In this document: piece by piece, positions 1 to 8,220 of the stretch
How positions within the stretch are numbered: the first letter of the stretch is position 1
How the letters are laid out: each line of letters starts with the position of its first letter
Origin: JAXLSZ01 sp046330315
GTDB lineage: Bacteria > Actinomycetota > Thermoleophilia > Solirubrobacterales > 70-9
Reading direction: 5' to 3'
DNA length: 64,000 nucleotides
Assembly: GCA_046330315.1 (NCBI GenBank)
Contig: JAXLSZ010000007.1
Span: forward strand, 287,795-351,794
Position numbers and translations under genes: made by a program
The notes under the pieces: generated by a model
The model's input: only the letters and a program-made list of their open reading frames with translations
Told to the model about the DNA's origin: nothing
Database searches by the model: none

Positions 1-757
1 TGCCGACCGCCCGCAACATCGGAAGGTCCGAGGCCGAATCGGAGTAGGCGCAGGAGAGGGCCAGGTCGATGTCGTGGGCGGCGGCGAACGCCCGCATCGC
101 CTCGACCTTGCCCTTCCCGTAGACGAACGGCCCGTCGAGGCGGCCGGTGAACCGCCCCTCGCCGTCCACCTCGTAGCGGGTGCCGATCCCGCCCGACATG
201 CCGAGCACCACGGCGAGCGCGGAGACGATCCCGTCGCCCGCCGCGCTGACGATGAAGGTGGGGCGTCCGGCGTCGATATGGGCATTTACCTCGTCGAGCA
301 TCTGCGGGTAGATCCGAGGCAGGATCCCGGCCATCACCTCCGGCCCCATGCGATCGATCCGGCGGCTGGGCACGCCGGTGATCAGGTCGCGCGCGGCCCG
401 CAGCACCTGGGCGGTCTCCTCGTCCGTCGCACCCCTCAGCCGGTAGCGGAAATGGTCGACCGCCCAGCGCAGCAGCTGGGCCCGGCCGACGACCCCGTGC
501 CTGGTGGCGACCCGGGCGAACTGCATGCCCGAGGACCCCGCCATCAGGGTCTTGTCCAGGTCAAAGAACGCCGCGGCCTTACTTGATACTCCCGCCGCCT
601 GCTCCGCTTCGCGTCCGCGGGCGGCGGGGCTCGCGCCACTCCCCGCTTCGCGTCCGCGGGCGGCGGGGCTCGCGCCACTCCCCGCTTCGCGTCCGCGGGC
701 GGCGGGGCTCGCGCCACTCCCCGCTTCGCGTCCGCGGGCGGCGGGGGGATCACCCAT
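1..757 (-). CDS. HAD-superfamily subfamily IB phosphatase, 3' end cut by window edge
   Basis: The minus-strand frame reads AAAFFDLDKTL, the DxD nucleophile motif of HAD hydrolases (Asp66/Asp68 from the ATG at 757). Further on it has the HAD-IB sequences SAAGDG and YSDSASDLPML that supply the remaining catalytic and magnesium-binding groups. HAD-IB enzymes are phosphoserine-phosphatase-like; the substrate here is unknown. The only in-frame ATG lies 22 bp past the thiolase stop, so the two genes look like one operon. Codons 2-55 are made almost wholly of a 39-bp tandem repeat that stays in frame, giving a repetitive tail (unit about SPAARGREAGSGA). If translation starts there, this is an unusual extension; no ATG, GTG or TTG exists between the array and the HAD domain. 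The protein continues beyond base 1. Confidence 0.8.
   Translation of the reverse strand, partial: MGDPPAARGREAGSGASPAARGREAGSGASPAARGREAGSGASPAARGREAEQAAGVSSKAAAFFDLDKTLMAGSSGMQFARVATRHGVVGRAQLLRWAVDHFRYRLRGATDEETAQVLRAARDLITGVPSRRIDRMGPEVMAGILPRIYPQMLDEVNAHIDAGRPTFIVSAAGDGIVSALAVVLGMSGGIGTRYEVDGEGRFTGRLDGPFVYGKGKVEAMRAFAAAHDIDLALSCAYSDSASDLPMLRAVG
605..746. repeat. 39-bp tandem repeat, 3.6 copies, inside the HAD gene
   Basis: Three exact 39-bp units (605-643, 644-682, 683-721) plus a partial fourth. Each unit begins cgcttcgcgtccgcgggcgg on the plus strand. The unit is 13 codons, so the HAD reading frame stays open through every copy; all three minus-strand frames lack stops here. Confidence 0.95.
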
Positions 758-779
758 GCGACCGGCGCGGGGTCCCGGG

Positions 780-1961
780 CTAACCGGAGACCTCGAGCAC
801 TATCGCGTCGCCCTGGCCGCCCCCCGAGCAGATCGCGGCGACGCCGAGGCCGCCCCCGCGCCGGCGCAGCTCGTGGATCAGGGCGCCGACGATCCGCGAC
901 CCGGAGGCCCCGATCGGGTGGCCGAGCGCGATCGCCCCGCCGTTGACGTTCACCTTCTCCTCGTCCACGCCGAGCATGCGCACGGAGTTGATCGCAACCG
1001 AGGCGAACGCCTCGTTGATCTCCCAGAGGTCGACGTCCCCGGGGGACTTGCCGATCTTCCCGAGGGCCTGCATGGAGGCGTTGGCGGGCGTTCGCGCGAG
1101 GTAGGGGAAGTCGTCGGCGACGGTCCCGTAGGCCAGGACGCGGGCCAGGGGCTCGCGCCCGTTCGCCTCCGCCCACCCGTCGGAGGCGACCACGACGGCG
1201 GCCGCGCCGTCGTTGACGCCCGGCGCGTTCCCTGCGGTGTGGGTGGCATCCTCGCCTCCCACCGGTCGCAGCTTCGAGAGGACCTCGACGGTCGTGTCCG
1301 GGCGGATCGCCTCGTCGGTATCCACCGTGCTCTCGGACTTCCGGGTCTTCACGGTCACCCCGACGATCTCCTCGGCGAGCAGCCCATCCTCGGTCGCCTT
1401 CGCGGCGCGCTCGTGCGAGCGTGCCGCGAAGCGATCCATGTCGGCTCGGGTGATCTCGAGCTCGTTGGAGACCGCGCTGGCCTCGTTGATCATCTGCTGC
1501 TCGGTGAACGGGTTGGTCAGCCCGTCGTGGGTCATCGAGTCGACAGCGCCGACGTCGCCCATCCGGAACCCGAAGCGCGCCCCGGGCAGCAGGTAGGGCG
1601 CCTTGCTCATCGACTCCATGCCCCCGGTCACGGCCAGCTCGGCGTCGCCGGCGCGGATCGCCTGGTCGGCGAGTCCGATCGTCCTCATCCCCGAGGCGCA
1701 GACCTTGTTCACCGTCTCCGAGGGGACCTCCTTCGGGATCCCGGCCTTGATCTGGGCCTGGCGCGAGGGAATCTGCCCCTGGCCCGCCTGGAGCACCTGG
1801 CCGAAGACCACCTGGCCGATCTGGGCGGGCTCGACGCCCGAGCGCTCCATCGCGGCCTCGATCGCCGTTCCGCCGAGGTCCGTCGCGTCGAGGGAGGAGA
1901 GTGCCCCGCCCATCTTCCCGAACGGGGTCCTTGCGCTTCCGAGGATGACTGTGCTGGGCAT
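780..1961 (-). CDS. Acetyl-CoA acetyltransferase (thiolase)
   Basis: 393 residues, full length for the thiolase family, which condenses or cleaves acyl-CoA and acetoacetyl-CoA. The three hallmark sites are visible: nucleophilic Cys88 in NKVCASG, His348 in GHPIGASG, and the second Cys378 in ICSGGGQGDA. An AAGGAAAGG ribosome site precedes the ATG by 5 nt. The HAD phosphatase gene follows after 22 bp on the same strand. With the aldehyde and acyl-CoA dehydrogenases nearby it fits short-chain acyl-CoA or acetoacetyl-CoA metabolism. Whether it works in the degradative or biosynthetic direction cannot be told from sequence. Confidence 0.95.
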   Translation of the reverse strand: MPSTVILGSARTPFGKMGGALSSLDATDLGGTAIEAAMERSGVEPAQIGQVVFGQVLQAGQGQIPSRQAQIKAGIPKEVPSETVNKVCASGMRTIGLADQAIRAGDAELAVTGGMESMSKAPYLLPGARFGFRMGDVGAVDSMTHDGLTNPFTEQQMINEASAVSNELEITRADMDRFAARSHERAAKATEDGLLAEEIVGVTVKTRKSESTVDTDEAIRPDTTVEVLSKLRPVGGEDATHTAGNAPGVNDGAAAVVVASDGWAEANGREPLARVLAYGTVADDFPYLARTPANASMQALGKIGKSPGDVDLWEINEAFASVAINSVRMLGVDEEKVNVNGGAIALGHPIGASGSRIVGALIHELRRRGGGLGVAAICSGGGQGDAIVLEVSG

Positions 1962-2058
1962 CTCTGCCTTTCCTTGTTAGGTGTGCCGAGGTGCTGGGCC
2001 GCGGTGCGGCGGGAGACGGCACGATAGCGAGGGGCGCCGCGCCGGAACGCCGAGCGCA

Positions 2059-2064
2059 TAGACT
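2059..2064 (+). promoter_or_regulatory. Candidate -10 box (TAGACT) of pepA
   Basis: TAGACT ends 9 nt before the pepA ATG and no Shine-Dalgarno sequence lies between, so the mRNA would be leaderless or nearly so. The same arrangement recurs at many starts in this window. Confidence 0.5.
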
Positions 2065-2073
2065 GCCCCGCGC

Positions 2074-3510
2074 ATGAGGGTCAAGGTCCGGGAGAGCCCG
2101 ATTGCCGAGGCCGGCGCCGACCTCGTGGTGGCGGGCCTGTTCGAGGGCGAGGAGCTGCCCGGGGAGCTGGCGGCGGGGCGCGGCGCCGCCGACGCGAAGA
2201 GCGGCTACAAGAAGGTCACGGTCGTCCACCCCGGCCAGCCGGCCCGGGCGCTGGTCGTGGGGCTCGGGAGGCGCGGGGATCTGGACGTCGAGCGCGCCCG
2301 GGTTGCGGCTGCGCTCGCGGCGCGCCAGGCCGCCGCCCTGGGCGCCGCGACGATCGCCTGGGTGGTCCCGGACTCGCCCGATCCCGCCGGCACCGCCGCG
2401 GGGCTCGTGGTCGGCACGGTCCTCGCCACCTACCGGTTCGACCGCTTCCGCAGCCACGAGGAGGACGAGGACCCTCCCGGCCCCGGGGAGCTGGTCCTGC
2501 TCGGCCCGCCCGAGGTCGCTGCCGAGGCGGAGATCGCCAGGGTCGTCGCCGAGGCCCAGAACCGGGCCCGGAACCTCCAGGACCTTCCCTCCAACGTCGC
2601 CACGCCCTCCTACCTGGCCGGCCGCGCCGAGGAGATAGACGCCCGGCACGACTCGGTGAGCACCGAAGTGCTTGGCGGGCGCGAGATCTCCGAGCGCGGG
2701 ATGGGGGGGCTGGAGGCGGTGGGCAGCGGCAGCGCCGAGGACCCGGCGCTGATCGTCCTGCGCTACCGCGGCGCCGCGTCCTCCGAACCGCTGGGCCTGG
2801 TCGGCAAGGGGGTGACCTTCGACACCGGAGGAATCTCGCTGAAGCCGGGCGCCTCGATGCACGAGATGAAGATGGACATGTCGGGGGCGGCGGCGGTGCT
2901 CGAGGCGGTATCCGCGATCGCCGAGCTCGGGATAGGGATCGACGTGATAGCCGTGGTGCCGGCGACCGAGAACATGCCCTCCGGGACCGCGGTCAAGCCG
3001 GGGGACATCATCACCCAGTACAACGGCAGGACCGTCGAGGTCAACAACACCGACGCCGAGGGTCGCCTGATCCTCGCCGACGCGCTCGCCTACTGCGTCG
3101 AGCTGGGAGCGACCCGGGTGGTGGATCTCGCGACCCTGACAGGCGCCGTCCTGGTCGCGCTCGGCTCGACCTACGCGGCGCTGGTCTCCAACGACGACGA
3201 GATGGCCGCCCTGGTCGAGCACGCGGCGGAGGAGACGGGAGAGCTGGCCTGGCGGCTGCCACTGCATCCCGAGTACAAGGAGCTGACCCGCGGCAAGGTC
3301 GCCGACCTCACCAACCTCGCCGCGAAGCGCAAGGCGGGGACGATCTACGCGGCCTCCTTCCTGGAGGAGTTCGTCGACGGGCGCCCCTGGGCGCACCTCG
3401 ACATCGCCGGGACCGCCTGGGACGTGGGGCGCGAGTACGTGGGGGACGGGCCCACCGGCATCGGGGTCCGGCTGCTGGTCGCTCTGGCCAGGGACCTGGC
3501 GGGGCGCTGA
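2074..3510 (+). CDS. pepA: Leucyl aminopeptidase, M17 family
   Basis: 478 residues with the two-domain M17 layout: a variable N-terminal domain (about 1-165) and a C-terminal catalytic domain. The two-metal site is intact: Lys245 and Asp250 in GKGVTFDTGG, Asp268 in KMDMSG, and Asp327/Glu329 in the family signature NTDAEGRL. The enzyme removes N-terminal residues from cytosolic peptides. It is divergent from the thiolase gene with a 112-bp shared upstream region. No signal peptide is visible. Confidence 0.95.
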   Translation: MRVKVRESPIAEAGADLVVAGLFEGEELPGELAAGRGAADAKSGYKKVTVVHPGQPARALVVGLGRRGDLDVERARVAAALAARQAAALGAATIAWVVPDSPDPAGTAAGLVVGTVLATYRFDRFRSHEEDEDPPGPGELVLLGPPEVAAEAEIARVVAEAQNRARNLQDLPSNVATPSYLAGRAEEIDARHDSVSTEVLGGREISERGMGGLEAVGSGSAEDPALIVLRYRGAASSEPLGLVGKGVTFDTGGISLKPGASMHEMKMDMSGAAAVLEAVSAIAELGIGIDVIAVVPATENMPSGTAVKPGDIITQYNGRTVEVNNTDAEGRLILADALAYCVELGATRVVDLATLTGAVLVALGSTYAALVSNDDEMAALVEHAAEETGELAWRLPLHPEYKELTRGKVADLTNLAAKRKAGTIYAASFLEEFVDGRPWAHLDIAGTAWDVGREYVGDGPTGIGVRLLVALARDLAGR

Positions 3511-3579
3511 TCCTCTAGCGTTGGCGCAGGCCCGCCACGGCCGGGGCGCCGGCCGCAACCACCAGCCAGGAGGGAAGCA

Positions 3580-5016
3580 ATGGCGACGCTCGCAGGCCCC
3601 CACACACGCGACAAGCTCTTCATCGGCGGCCGGTGGGTGGACCCGGCCTCCCCGGACACCCTCGAGGTAGTCAACTCGACCACCGAGGAGGTCATGGCGA
3701 CCGTCCCGGCCGGCACCTCGGAGGACGCAGACCGCGCCGTGGCCGCCGCCCGTGACGCGTTCGAGTCGTGGGCGCGAACGAGCCGTGAGCAGCGCGCCTC
3801 CCGCATCGAGGCGATCGCCCGCGGACTCGGGGAGCGCGCCGAGGAGATCGCGACGACGATCTCCGCCGAGCTCGGCATGCCGCTGAAGCTCTCGCGCCAG
3901 ATCCAGGCCGGCCTGCCGATCGCGCACTTCAACTCGATGCCGAAGCTGATGGAGGAGGTCGCCTGGGAGGAGGAGATCGGCAACTCCCGCGTCCTGCGCG
4001 AGCCGGTCGGCGTCCTCGGCGCGATAACCCCCTGGAACTATCCGCTCAACCAGATCGCCACCAAGGTCGCGCCCGCCCTCGCCGCCGGCTGCACGGTGGT
4101 GCTCAAGCCGAGCGAGGTCGTCCCTCTGAACGCCTTCATCCTGGCCGAGGTGATCGAGGCCGCCGGGCTGCCGCCGGGGGTCTTCAACCTGGTGACCGGT
4201 ACCGGGCCGGCGGTCGGCGAGGCGATCGCCGGGCACCCCGCCGTGGACATGGTCTCCTTCACCGGGTCCACCCGGGCCGGCAAGCGGGTCTCCGAGCTCG
4301 CCTCCGCGACCGTCAAGCCGGTGGCGATGGAGCTGGGCGGCAAGTCGCCGAACGTGATCCTCGACGACGCCGACCTCGAGCGCGCCGTTCCCGACGGCGT
4401 CGCCAAGTGCTACCTCAACTCGGGCCAGACCTGCAGCGCGCTCACCAGGATGCTGGTGCCGCGCGAGAAGCTGGCGGCGGCGGAGGGGCTTGCTGCCGCG
4501 GCGGCCGAGACCTTCACGCCCGGCGACCCCTTCGACCCCGCCACGCGGCTCGGCCCGCTGGTCTCGGCGGTGCAGCGCGAGCGGGTCCGCGGCTACATCC
4601 AGAAGGGCGTCGAGGAGCAGGCGAAGCTGGTGACGGGAGGCGCCGAGGCCCCCGAGGGGCTCGACCGCGGGTTCTTCGTGCGGCCCACCGTGTTCAGCGA
4701 GGTGAGCCCCGACATGACGATCGCCCAGGAGGAGATCTTCGGGCCGGTCCTGGCCATCCAGCCCTACGAGGACACCGAGGACGCGATCCGGATCGCCAAC
4801 GACAGCTCCTACGGGTTGGCGGGCGGGGTCTGGTCGGCGGACACGGAGCGGGCGATCGAGGTGGCACGGCGGATCCGCACCGGACAGATCGAGATCAACG
4901 GCGGCGCCTTCAACCCCCTTGCCCCGTTCGGCGGCTACAAGCTCTCCGGGCACGGCCGCGAGAACGGCCGCTACGGGATCGAGGAGCTGCTCCAGGTCAA
5001 GTCGCTGCAGCTCTAG
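3580..5016 (+). CDS. NAD(P)-dependent aldehyde dehydrogenase
   Basis: 478 residues covering the whole ALDH fold. Visible sites are ITPWNYP (Asn153, oxyanion hole), the nucleotide-binding FTGSTRAGK, general base Glu251 in MELGGKSPN and nucleophile Cys285 in NSGQTCSA. The enzyme oxidises an aldehyde to the acid; the substrate cannot be read from sequence. An AGGAGGGAAGCA ribosome site precedes the ATG. A TAGCGT box near 3514 could serve as -10 for a leader of about 60 nt. It lies 69 bp after pepA on the same strand. Confidence 0.93.
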   Translation: MATLAGPHTRDKLFIGGRWVDPASPDTLEVVNSTTEEVMATVPAGTSEDADRAVAAARDAFESWARTSREQRASRIEAIARGLGERAEEIATTISAELGMPLKLSRQIQAGLPIAHFNSMPKLMEEVAWEEEIGNSRVLREPVGVLGAITPWNYPLNQIATKVAPALAAGCTVVLKPSEVVPLNAFILAEVIEAAGLPPGVFNLVTGTGPAVGEAIAGHPAVDMVSFTGSTRAGKRVSELASATVKPVAMELGGKSPNVILDDADLERAVPDGVAKCYLNSGQTCSALTRMLVPREKLAAAEGLAAAAAETFTPGDPFDPATRLGPLVSAVQRERVRGYIQKGVEEQAKLVTGGAEAPEGLDRGFFVRPTVFSEVSPDMTIAQEEIFGPVLAIQPYEDTEDAIRIANDSSYGLAGGVWSADTERAIEVARRIRTGQIEINGGAFNPLAPFGGYKLSGHGRENGRYGIEELLQVKSLQL

Positions 5017-5024
5017 CCCCCTGT

Positions 5025-5095
5025 GGCGGCAGCGCGGCGGTCCGGGGCGGCAGCGCGGCGGTCCGGGGCGGCAGCGCGGCGGTCCGCGGCGGCAG
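5025..5095. repeat. 21-bp tandem repeat, 3.3 copies
   Basis: Units at 5025-5045, 5046-5066 and 5067-5087 plus a partial copy, each beginning ggcggcagcgcggcggtcc. The array starts 9 bp after the aldehyde dehydrogenase stop codon and is not a copy of that gene's end. The rest of 5017-5304 holds nothing else I recognise apart from the promoter box at 5293. Confidence 0.9.
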
Positions 5096-5292
5096 CCACT
5101 TGCCGGCCACGCCGCGGCGAGTCCCCGGGGCTCGCTGAACGCTTGAGCCACCCCTGGGGACCGGCTCGGTCCAGCGGACCAGCCTCATGGGGCCGACCTC
5201 ACGATCAGCCGACCTCGCCATCGCCACTCGGCCGGCGGCAGCGCCGGCGCCTGTCCGGCGCCGGGCGGGGACCGGTGGCAGACCTGCCCGAA

Positions 5293-5298
5293 TAGGCT
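5293..5298 (+). promoter_or_regulatory. Candidate -10 box (TAGGCT) of the acyl-CoA dehydrogenase
   Basis: TAGGCT lies 6 nt before the GTG start with no ribosome site between, consistent with leaderless transcription. Confidence 0.55.
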
Positions 5299-5304
5299 TC
5301 GCCG

Positions 5305-6450
5305 GTGGACTTCGAGCTGAGCGACGAGCAGCGGCTGCTGCGCGACACGGTCCGCGACTTCGCCCGGGCGGAGGTCGCGCCGCAGGCGGAAGAGCTCGAC
5401 CGCACCAAGGCCTTCCCCTACGAGCTGGTCGCCAAGATGGGCGAGCTGGGCCTGATGGGCATCCCATTCCCCCAGGAGTACGGCGGCGGGGGTGCCGACA
5501 CCCTCTCCTACGCGCTTGCCGTCGAGGAGCTCGCCAGGGTGGACTCCTCGGTGGCGATCACCATGGCCGCCCACACCTCGCTGGGCACGATGCCGATCCA
5601 CCTCTGGGGCAGCGCAGAGCAGAGGGAGGAGTGGCTGCCGCGACTCTGCAGAGGCAGCCGCCTGGCGGCCTTCGGGCTGACCGAGCCCGAGGCGGGCTCC
5701 GACGCCGGCAACACCCGCACCTCGGCGGTGCTGGGCGAGGGCGAGTGGGTGATCAACGGCGCCAAGCAGTTCATCACCAACGCGGGCACCGAGATCTCCG
5801 GCTGCGTGACGATCACCGCGGTGACCGGCGGCGAGGGCGATCGGCGCGAGATCTCGAACCTGATCGTTCCCAACGGGACCCCGGGCTACGAGCCCGGGGA
5901 GCCCTATCGCAAGATGGGGTGGAACGCCTCGGACACCCGGCCGCTGTCCTTCGAGGACTGCCGGGTCCCGCAGACCGCCCTCCTGGGCCGTCGCGGAGAG
6001 GGCTTCAAGCAGTTCCTGCACATCCTCGACGGAGGGCGGATCGGCGTCGCCGCAATGGGAGTCGGCCTGGCGCAGGGAGCGCTCGACGAGGCGATCGCCT
6101 ACGCGAAGGAGCGCCGGGCCTTCGGAAGGCCGATCGCCAAGTTCCAGGCGATCCAGGCGAAGATCGCCGACCTCTCGGCGCAGATCGAGAGCGCCAGGCT
6201 GCTCACCCACCGGGCCGCGGTCGAGAAGGACCGAAGCGAGTCCTTCACCCTGACCGCCGCCCAGGCGAAGCTGCTGACGGGCCGGCTCGCGGTTCGCGCG
6301 ACGGAGGAGGCGGTGCAGATCCACGGCGGCTACGGCTACATCGAGGAGTACCCGGTCTGCCGCTTCTACCGCGACGCCAAGATCCTCACGATCGGCGAGG
6401 GGACCGACGAGGTCCAGCAGATGGTGATCGCGCGCCAGCTCGGCTGCTGA
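5305..6450 (+). CDS. Acyl-CoA dehydrogenase
   Basis: 381 residues, the usual length of short/medium-chain acyl-CoA dehydrogenases, which introduce the first double bond in acyl-CoA oxidation and pass electrons to ETF. Seen: the FAD/substrate signature GLTEPEAGSDAGNTRTSA, the ITNAGTE segment, the C-terminal helical domain with QIHGGYGYIEEYPVCRFYRDAK and the catalytic base Glu365 in IGEGTDEVQ. The start is GTG (MDFELSDEQ). The last codons (ARQLGC-stop) are duplicated just downstream by a 46-bp tandem repeat. Confidence 0.95.
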   Translation: MDFELSDEQRLLRDTVRDFARAEVAPQAEELDRTKAFPYELVAKMGELGLMGIPFPQEYGGGGADTLSYALAVEELARVDSSVAITMAAHTSLGTMPIHLWGSAEQREEWLPRLCRGSRLAAFGLTEPEAGSDAGNTRTSAVLGEGEWVINGAKQFITNAGTEISGCVTITAVTGGEGDRREISNLIVPNGTPGYEPGEPYRKMGWNASDTRPLSFEDCRVPQTALLGRRGEGFKQFLHILDGGRIGVAAMGVGLAQGALDEAIAYAKERRAFGRPIAKFQAIQAKIADLSAQIESARLLTHRAAVEKDRSESFTLTAAQAKLLTGRLAVRATEEAVQIHGGYGYIEEYPVCRFYRDAKILTIGEGTDEVQQMVIARQLGC

Positions 6451-6522
6451 GCCGCGGCGGCCGGGGCGAGGCGCCGCGCGCCAGTTCGGCTGCTTAGCCG
6501 CGGCGGGGCGAGGCGAGGCGGA
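6431..6522. repeat. 46-bp tandem duplication of the acyl-CoA dehydrogenase 3' end
   Basis: Copy 1 (6431-6476) holds the last codons and TGA stop; copy 2 (6477-6522) begins cgcgccagttcggctgctta. The second copy differs by ctc to ttc and tga to tta, so its stop is lost. Imperfect GC-rich gaggcg sequence continues to 6535. Confidence 0.85.
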
Positions 6523-6549
6523 GGCGGGGCCGGGAGCGCCGGGGGCCGC

Positions 6550-6999
6550 TCAGCCGCCCTCGTCGGGGCGCGCGGTGATCGAGCCCTCGGGGCGGCCCGC
6601 AACCTCCCCTGCCCGCCCCTGGTCGGCGTCGACGCCGAAGTGTGCGCAGATCTCCAGCTCGTGCTCGCGGGCGAGCGGCTTGCCCGGGTCGACGCTCGGG
6701 GCCTCGCGCACCACCTCGCGCTCGTGGGCGACCCAGACCCGGCCGGCGACGCCGGCGCAGTCGTGCAGGGGGATCGCCACGGTCTTGCCGAAACGGCCCA
6801 GCTTCGCGGCCAGGTAGGCGGGGGCGCCGCTGCCCGTGTCCACGAAGACCGCCTGGACCCTCGCCACCCCGCTGCCACCCAGCTCGTCCACCCCGTCGTC
6901 CACCCAGTCACGCACCTCCTCCAGGGAGGGCATCCTGCGTGGCGCCCTCCGGGTCCGCTCCTCCAGGGGGCTGGAGCGCTTCGGCCGCCCCTCAGCCAC
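6550..6999 (-). CDS. PRC-barrel-like domain protein
   Basis: 149 residues. Residues about 45-120 (VQAVFVDTGSGAPAYLAAKLGRF through a VREAPSVDPG segment to the LEICAHFGVD end) follow the pattern of PRC-barrel domains, small beta-barrels found in photosynthetic H subunits, RimM and many actinobacterial proteins. A basic N-terminal stretch and a polar tail flank it. The start overlaps the meaB stop by 8 nt, so translation is probably coupled. The cellular role is unknown; no catalytic residues are expected. Confidence 0.65.
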   Translation of the reverse strand: MAEGRPKRSSPLEERTRRAPRRMPSLEEVRDWVDDGVDELGGSGVARVQAVFVDTGSGAPAYLAAKLGRFGKTVAIPLHDCAGVAGRVWVAHEREVVREAPSVDPGKPLAREHELEICAHFGVDADQGRAGEVAGRPEGSITARPDEGG

Positions 7000-7957
7000 G
7001 CTCCCAGCGCTCCAGGAGCTCGCCTGCGGCGCTGGCGGGGTCCAGCTCGCGCCGGACCACCCGGTCGAGCAGGGCGGCGACCTCGCCGTCGCCGGCCAGG
7101 GAGTCCTCGAGGCGGCGCTTCAGCCGCGAGGCCGCGATGCCCACCACCTCGTTGCGGAGGTTCCGCGCCCGCCGCTCCTCGAGCAGCCCCTCCCGCTCGA
7201 TGTGGGTCCGGTGCTCGGAGATCCTCTCGGCAAGCTCCGCGACCCCCTCGCCGCGGGCCGCCTCGGTCCGCAGGATCGGCACCTGCCATCCGTCCTCGGC
7301 ACGTGCCAGGGCGAGCACTCCGCGAACCTCCCGGACCATCGTGTCGGTCATCGGGTGGTCGGCCTTGTTGACGACGATCACGTCCGGGATCTCCATCACG
7401 CCGGCCTTCAGCGCCTGGATCGAGTCCCCGGACCCGGGCATCAGGGCGAGGACGATCGTGTCGGCGTGATCGACGATATCGATCTCGGCCTGGCCCACCC
7501 CGACCGTCTCGATCAGGACGTCGTCCTTGCCGGCCGCGTCCATCACCAGCGCCACCTGCAGCGCCGCCTCCGAGAGCCCGCCGAGGGCGCCCCGCGAGGC
7601 CATCGAGCGGATGAACACACCGGGGTCGAGGAAGTGCTCCGTGAGGCGGATTCGGTCGCCGAGCAGGGCGCCCCTCGTGAACGGGCTCGAGGGGTCTATC
7701 GAGAGCACGCCGACCTGACGATCCTCCTTGCGAAGCTCGACCGTCAGGGCGCCGATCAGGGTGCTCTTGCCGACTCCGGGCGGGCCCGTGAAGCCGATGA
7801 TGCGGGCCCGTCCCGTGCGCGGGTAGACCTCCCGCACCAGGGCCCACCCGGCCGGATCCTCGGACTCGATCAGGGTGATTGCCCGGGCCAGCGCTCGCTT
7901 GTCGCCGGCCAGGAGGCGCTCGGCAAGCGGAGTCTCGGCGTCGCGAACCTCGGTCAC
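6992..7957 (-). CDS. meaB: MeaB-family GTPase, methylmalonyl-CoA mutase chaperone
   Basis: 321 residues of the MeaB/ArgK G3E GTPase family, which loads and protects B12-dependent methylmalonyl-CoA mutase. Walker A GPPGVGKS (58-65), the SIDPSSPFTRGALLGDR segment, ETVGVGQAE (switch/Walker B) and base-recognition VNKAD are present. No mutase genes lie in the window. Start is GTG, 9 nt after a TAGACT box, suggesting a leaderless mRNA. The PRC-barrel gene overlaps its 3' end. Confidence 0.93.
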   Translation of the reverse strand: MTEVRDAETPLAERLLAGDKRALARAITLIESEDPAGWALVREVYPRTGRARIIGFTGPPGVGKSTLIGALTVELRKEDRQVGVLSIDPSSPFTRGALLGDRIRLTEHFLDPGVFIRSMASRGALGGLSEAALQVALVMDAAGKDDVLIETVGVGQAEIDIVDHADTIVLALMPGSGDSIQALKAGVMEIPDVIVVNKADHPMTDTMVREVRGVLALARAEDGWQVPILRTEAARGEGVAELAERISEHRTHIEREGLLEERRARNLRNEVVGIAASRLKRRLEDSLAGDGEVAALLDRVVRRELDPASAAGELLERWERG

Positions 7958-7966
7958 GGCCAGCGG

Positions 7967-7972
7967 AGTCTA
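7967..7972 (-). promoter_or_regulatory. Candidate -10 box (TAGACT) of meaB
   Basis: TAGACT read on the minus strand, 9 nt before the meaB GTG, with no ribosome site between them. Confidence 0.55.
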
Positions 7973-8041
7973 GATGCACCCCTCCCCGTCCCCCACCGGG
8001 CCGGAGGCACGCCCGCCTGGCGCCGGGCGGGCGGCGGGCGG

Positions 8042-8157
8042 ACCGCGCTCGGGCCGGCCGCGGGCGGGCCGCGCTCGGGCCGGCCGCGGGCGGACCGCGC
8101 TCGGGCCGGCCGCGGGCGGGCCGCGCTCGGCCGGCGGCGTGCGGGCCGGCCGCGGGC
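8042..8157. repeat. 26-bp tandem repeat between divergent genes
   Basis: Units at 8042-8067, 8068-8093 and 8094-8119 of form rccgcgctcgggccggccgc followed by gggcgg, then a degenerate fourth copy. It fills most of the 263-bp space between meaB and the acyltransferase gene, so it separates two opposing promoters. Confidence 0.9.
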
Positions 8158-8203
8158 ACTCTCTCCGCGCGCATGGTCGGGGATGCCCTGCCCCCGGGCG
8201 ATC

Positions 8204-8209
8204 TAGAGT
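8204..8209 (+). promoter_or_regulatory. Candidate -10 box (TAGAGT) of the acyltransferase
   Basis: TAGAGT lies 11 nt before the ATG at 8221; a near-leaderless arrangement. Confidence 0.4.
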
Positions 8210-8220
8210 CCGGGCGGCAG

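Noticed and set aside
544..5151. 1535-codon open frame on the minus strand
   Set aside because: It runs antisense or out of frame through HAD, thiolase, pepA and aldehyde dehydrogenase genes with clear motifs. Stop codons are rare at this GC content; the translation is low-complexity Arg/Gly/Pro.
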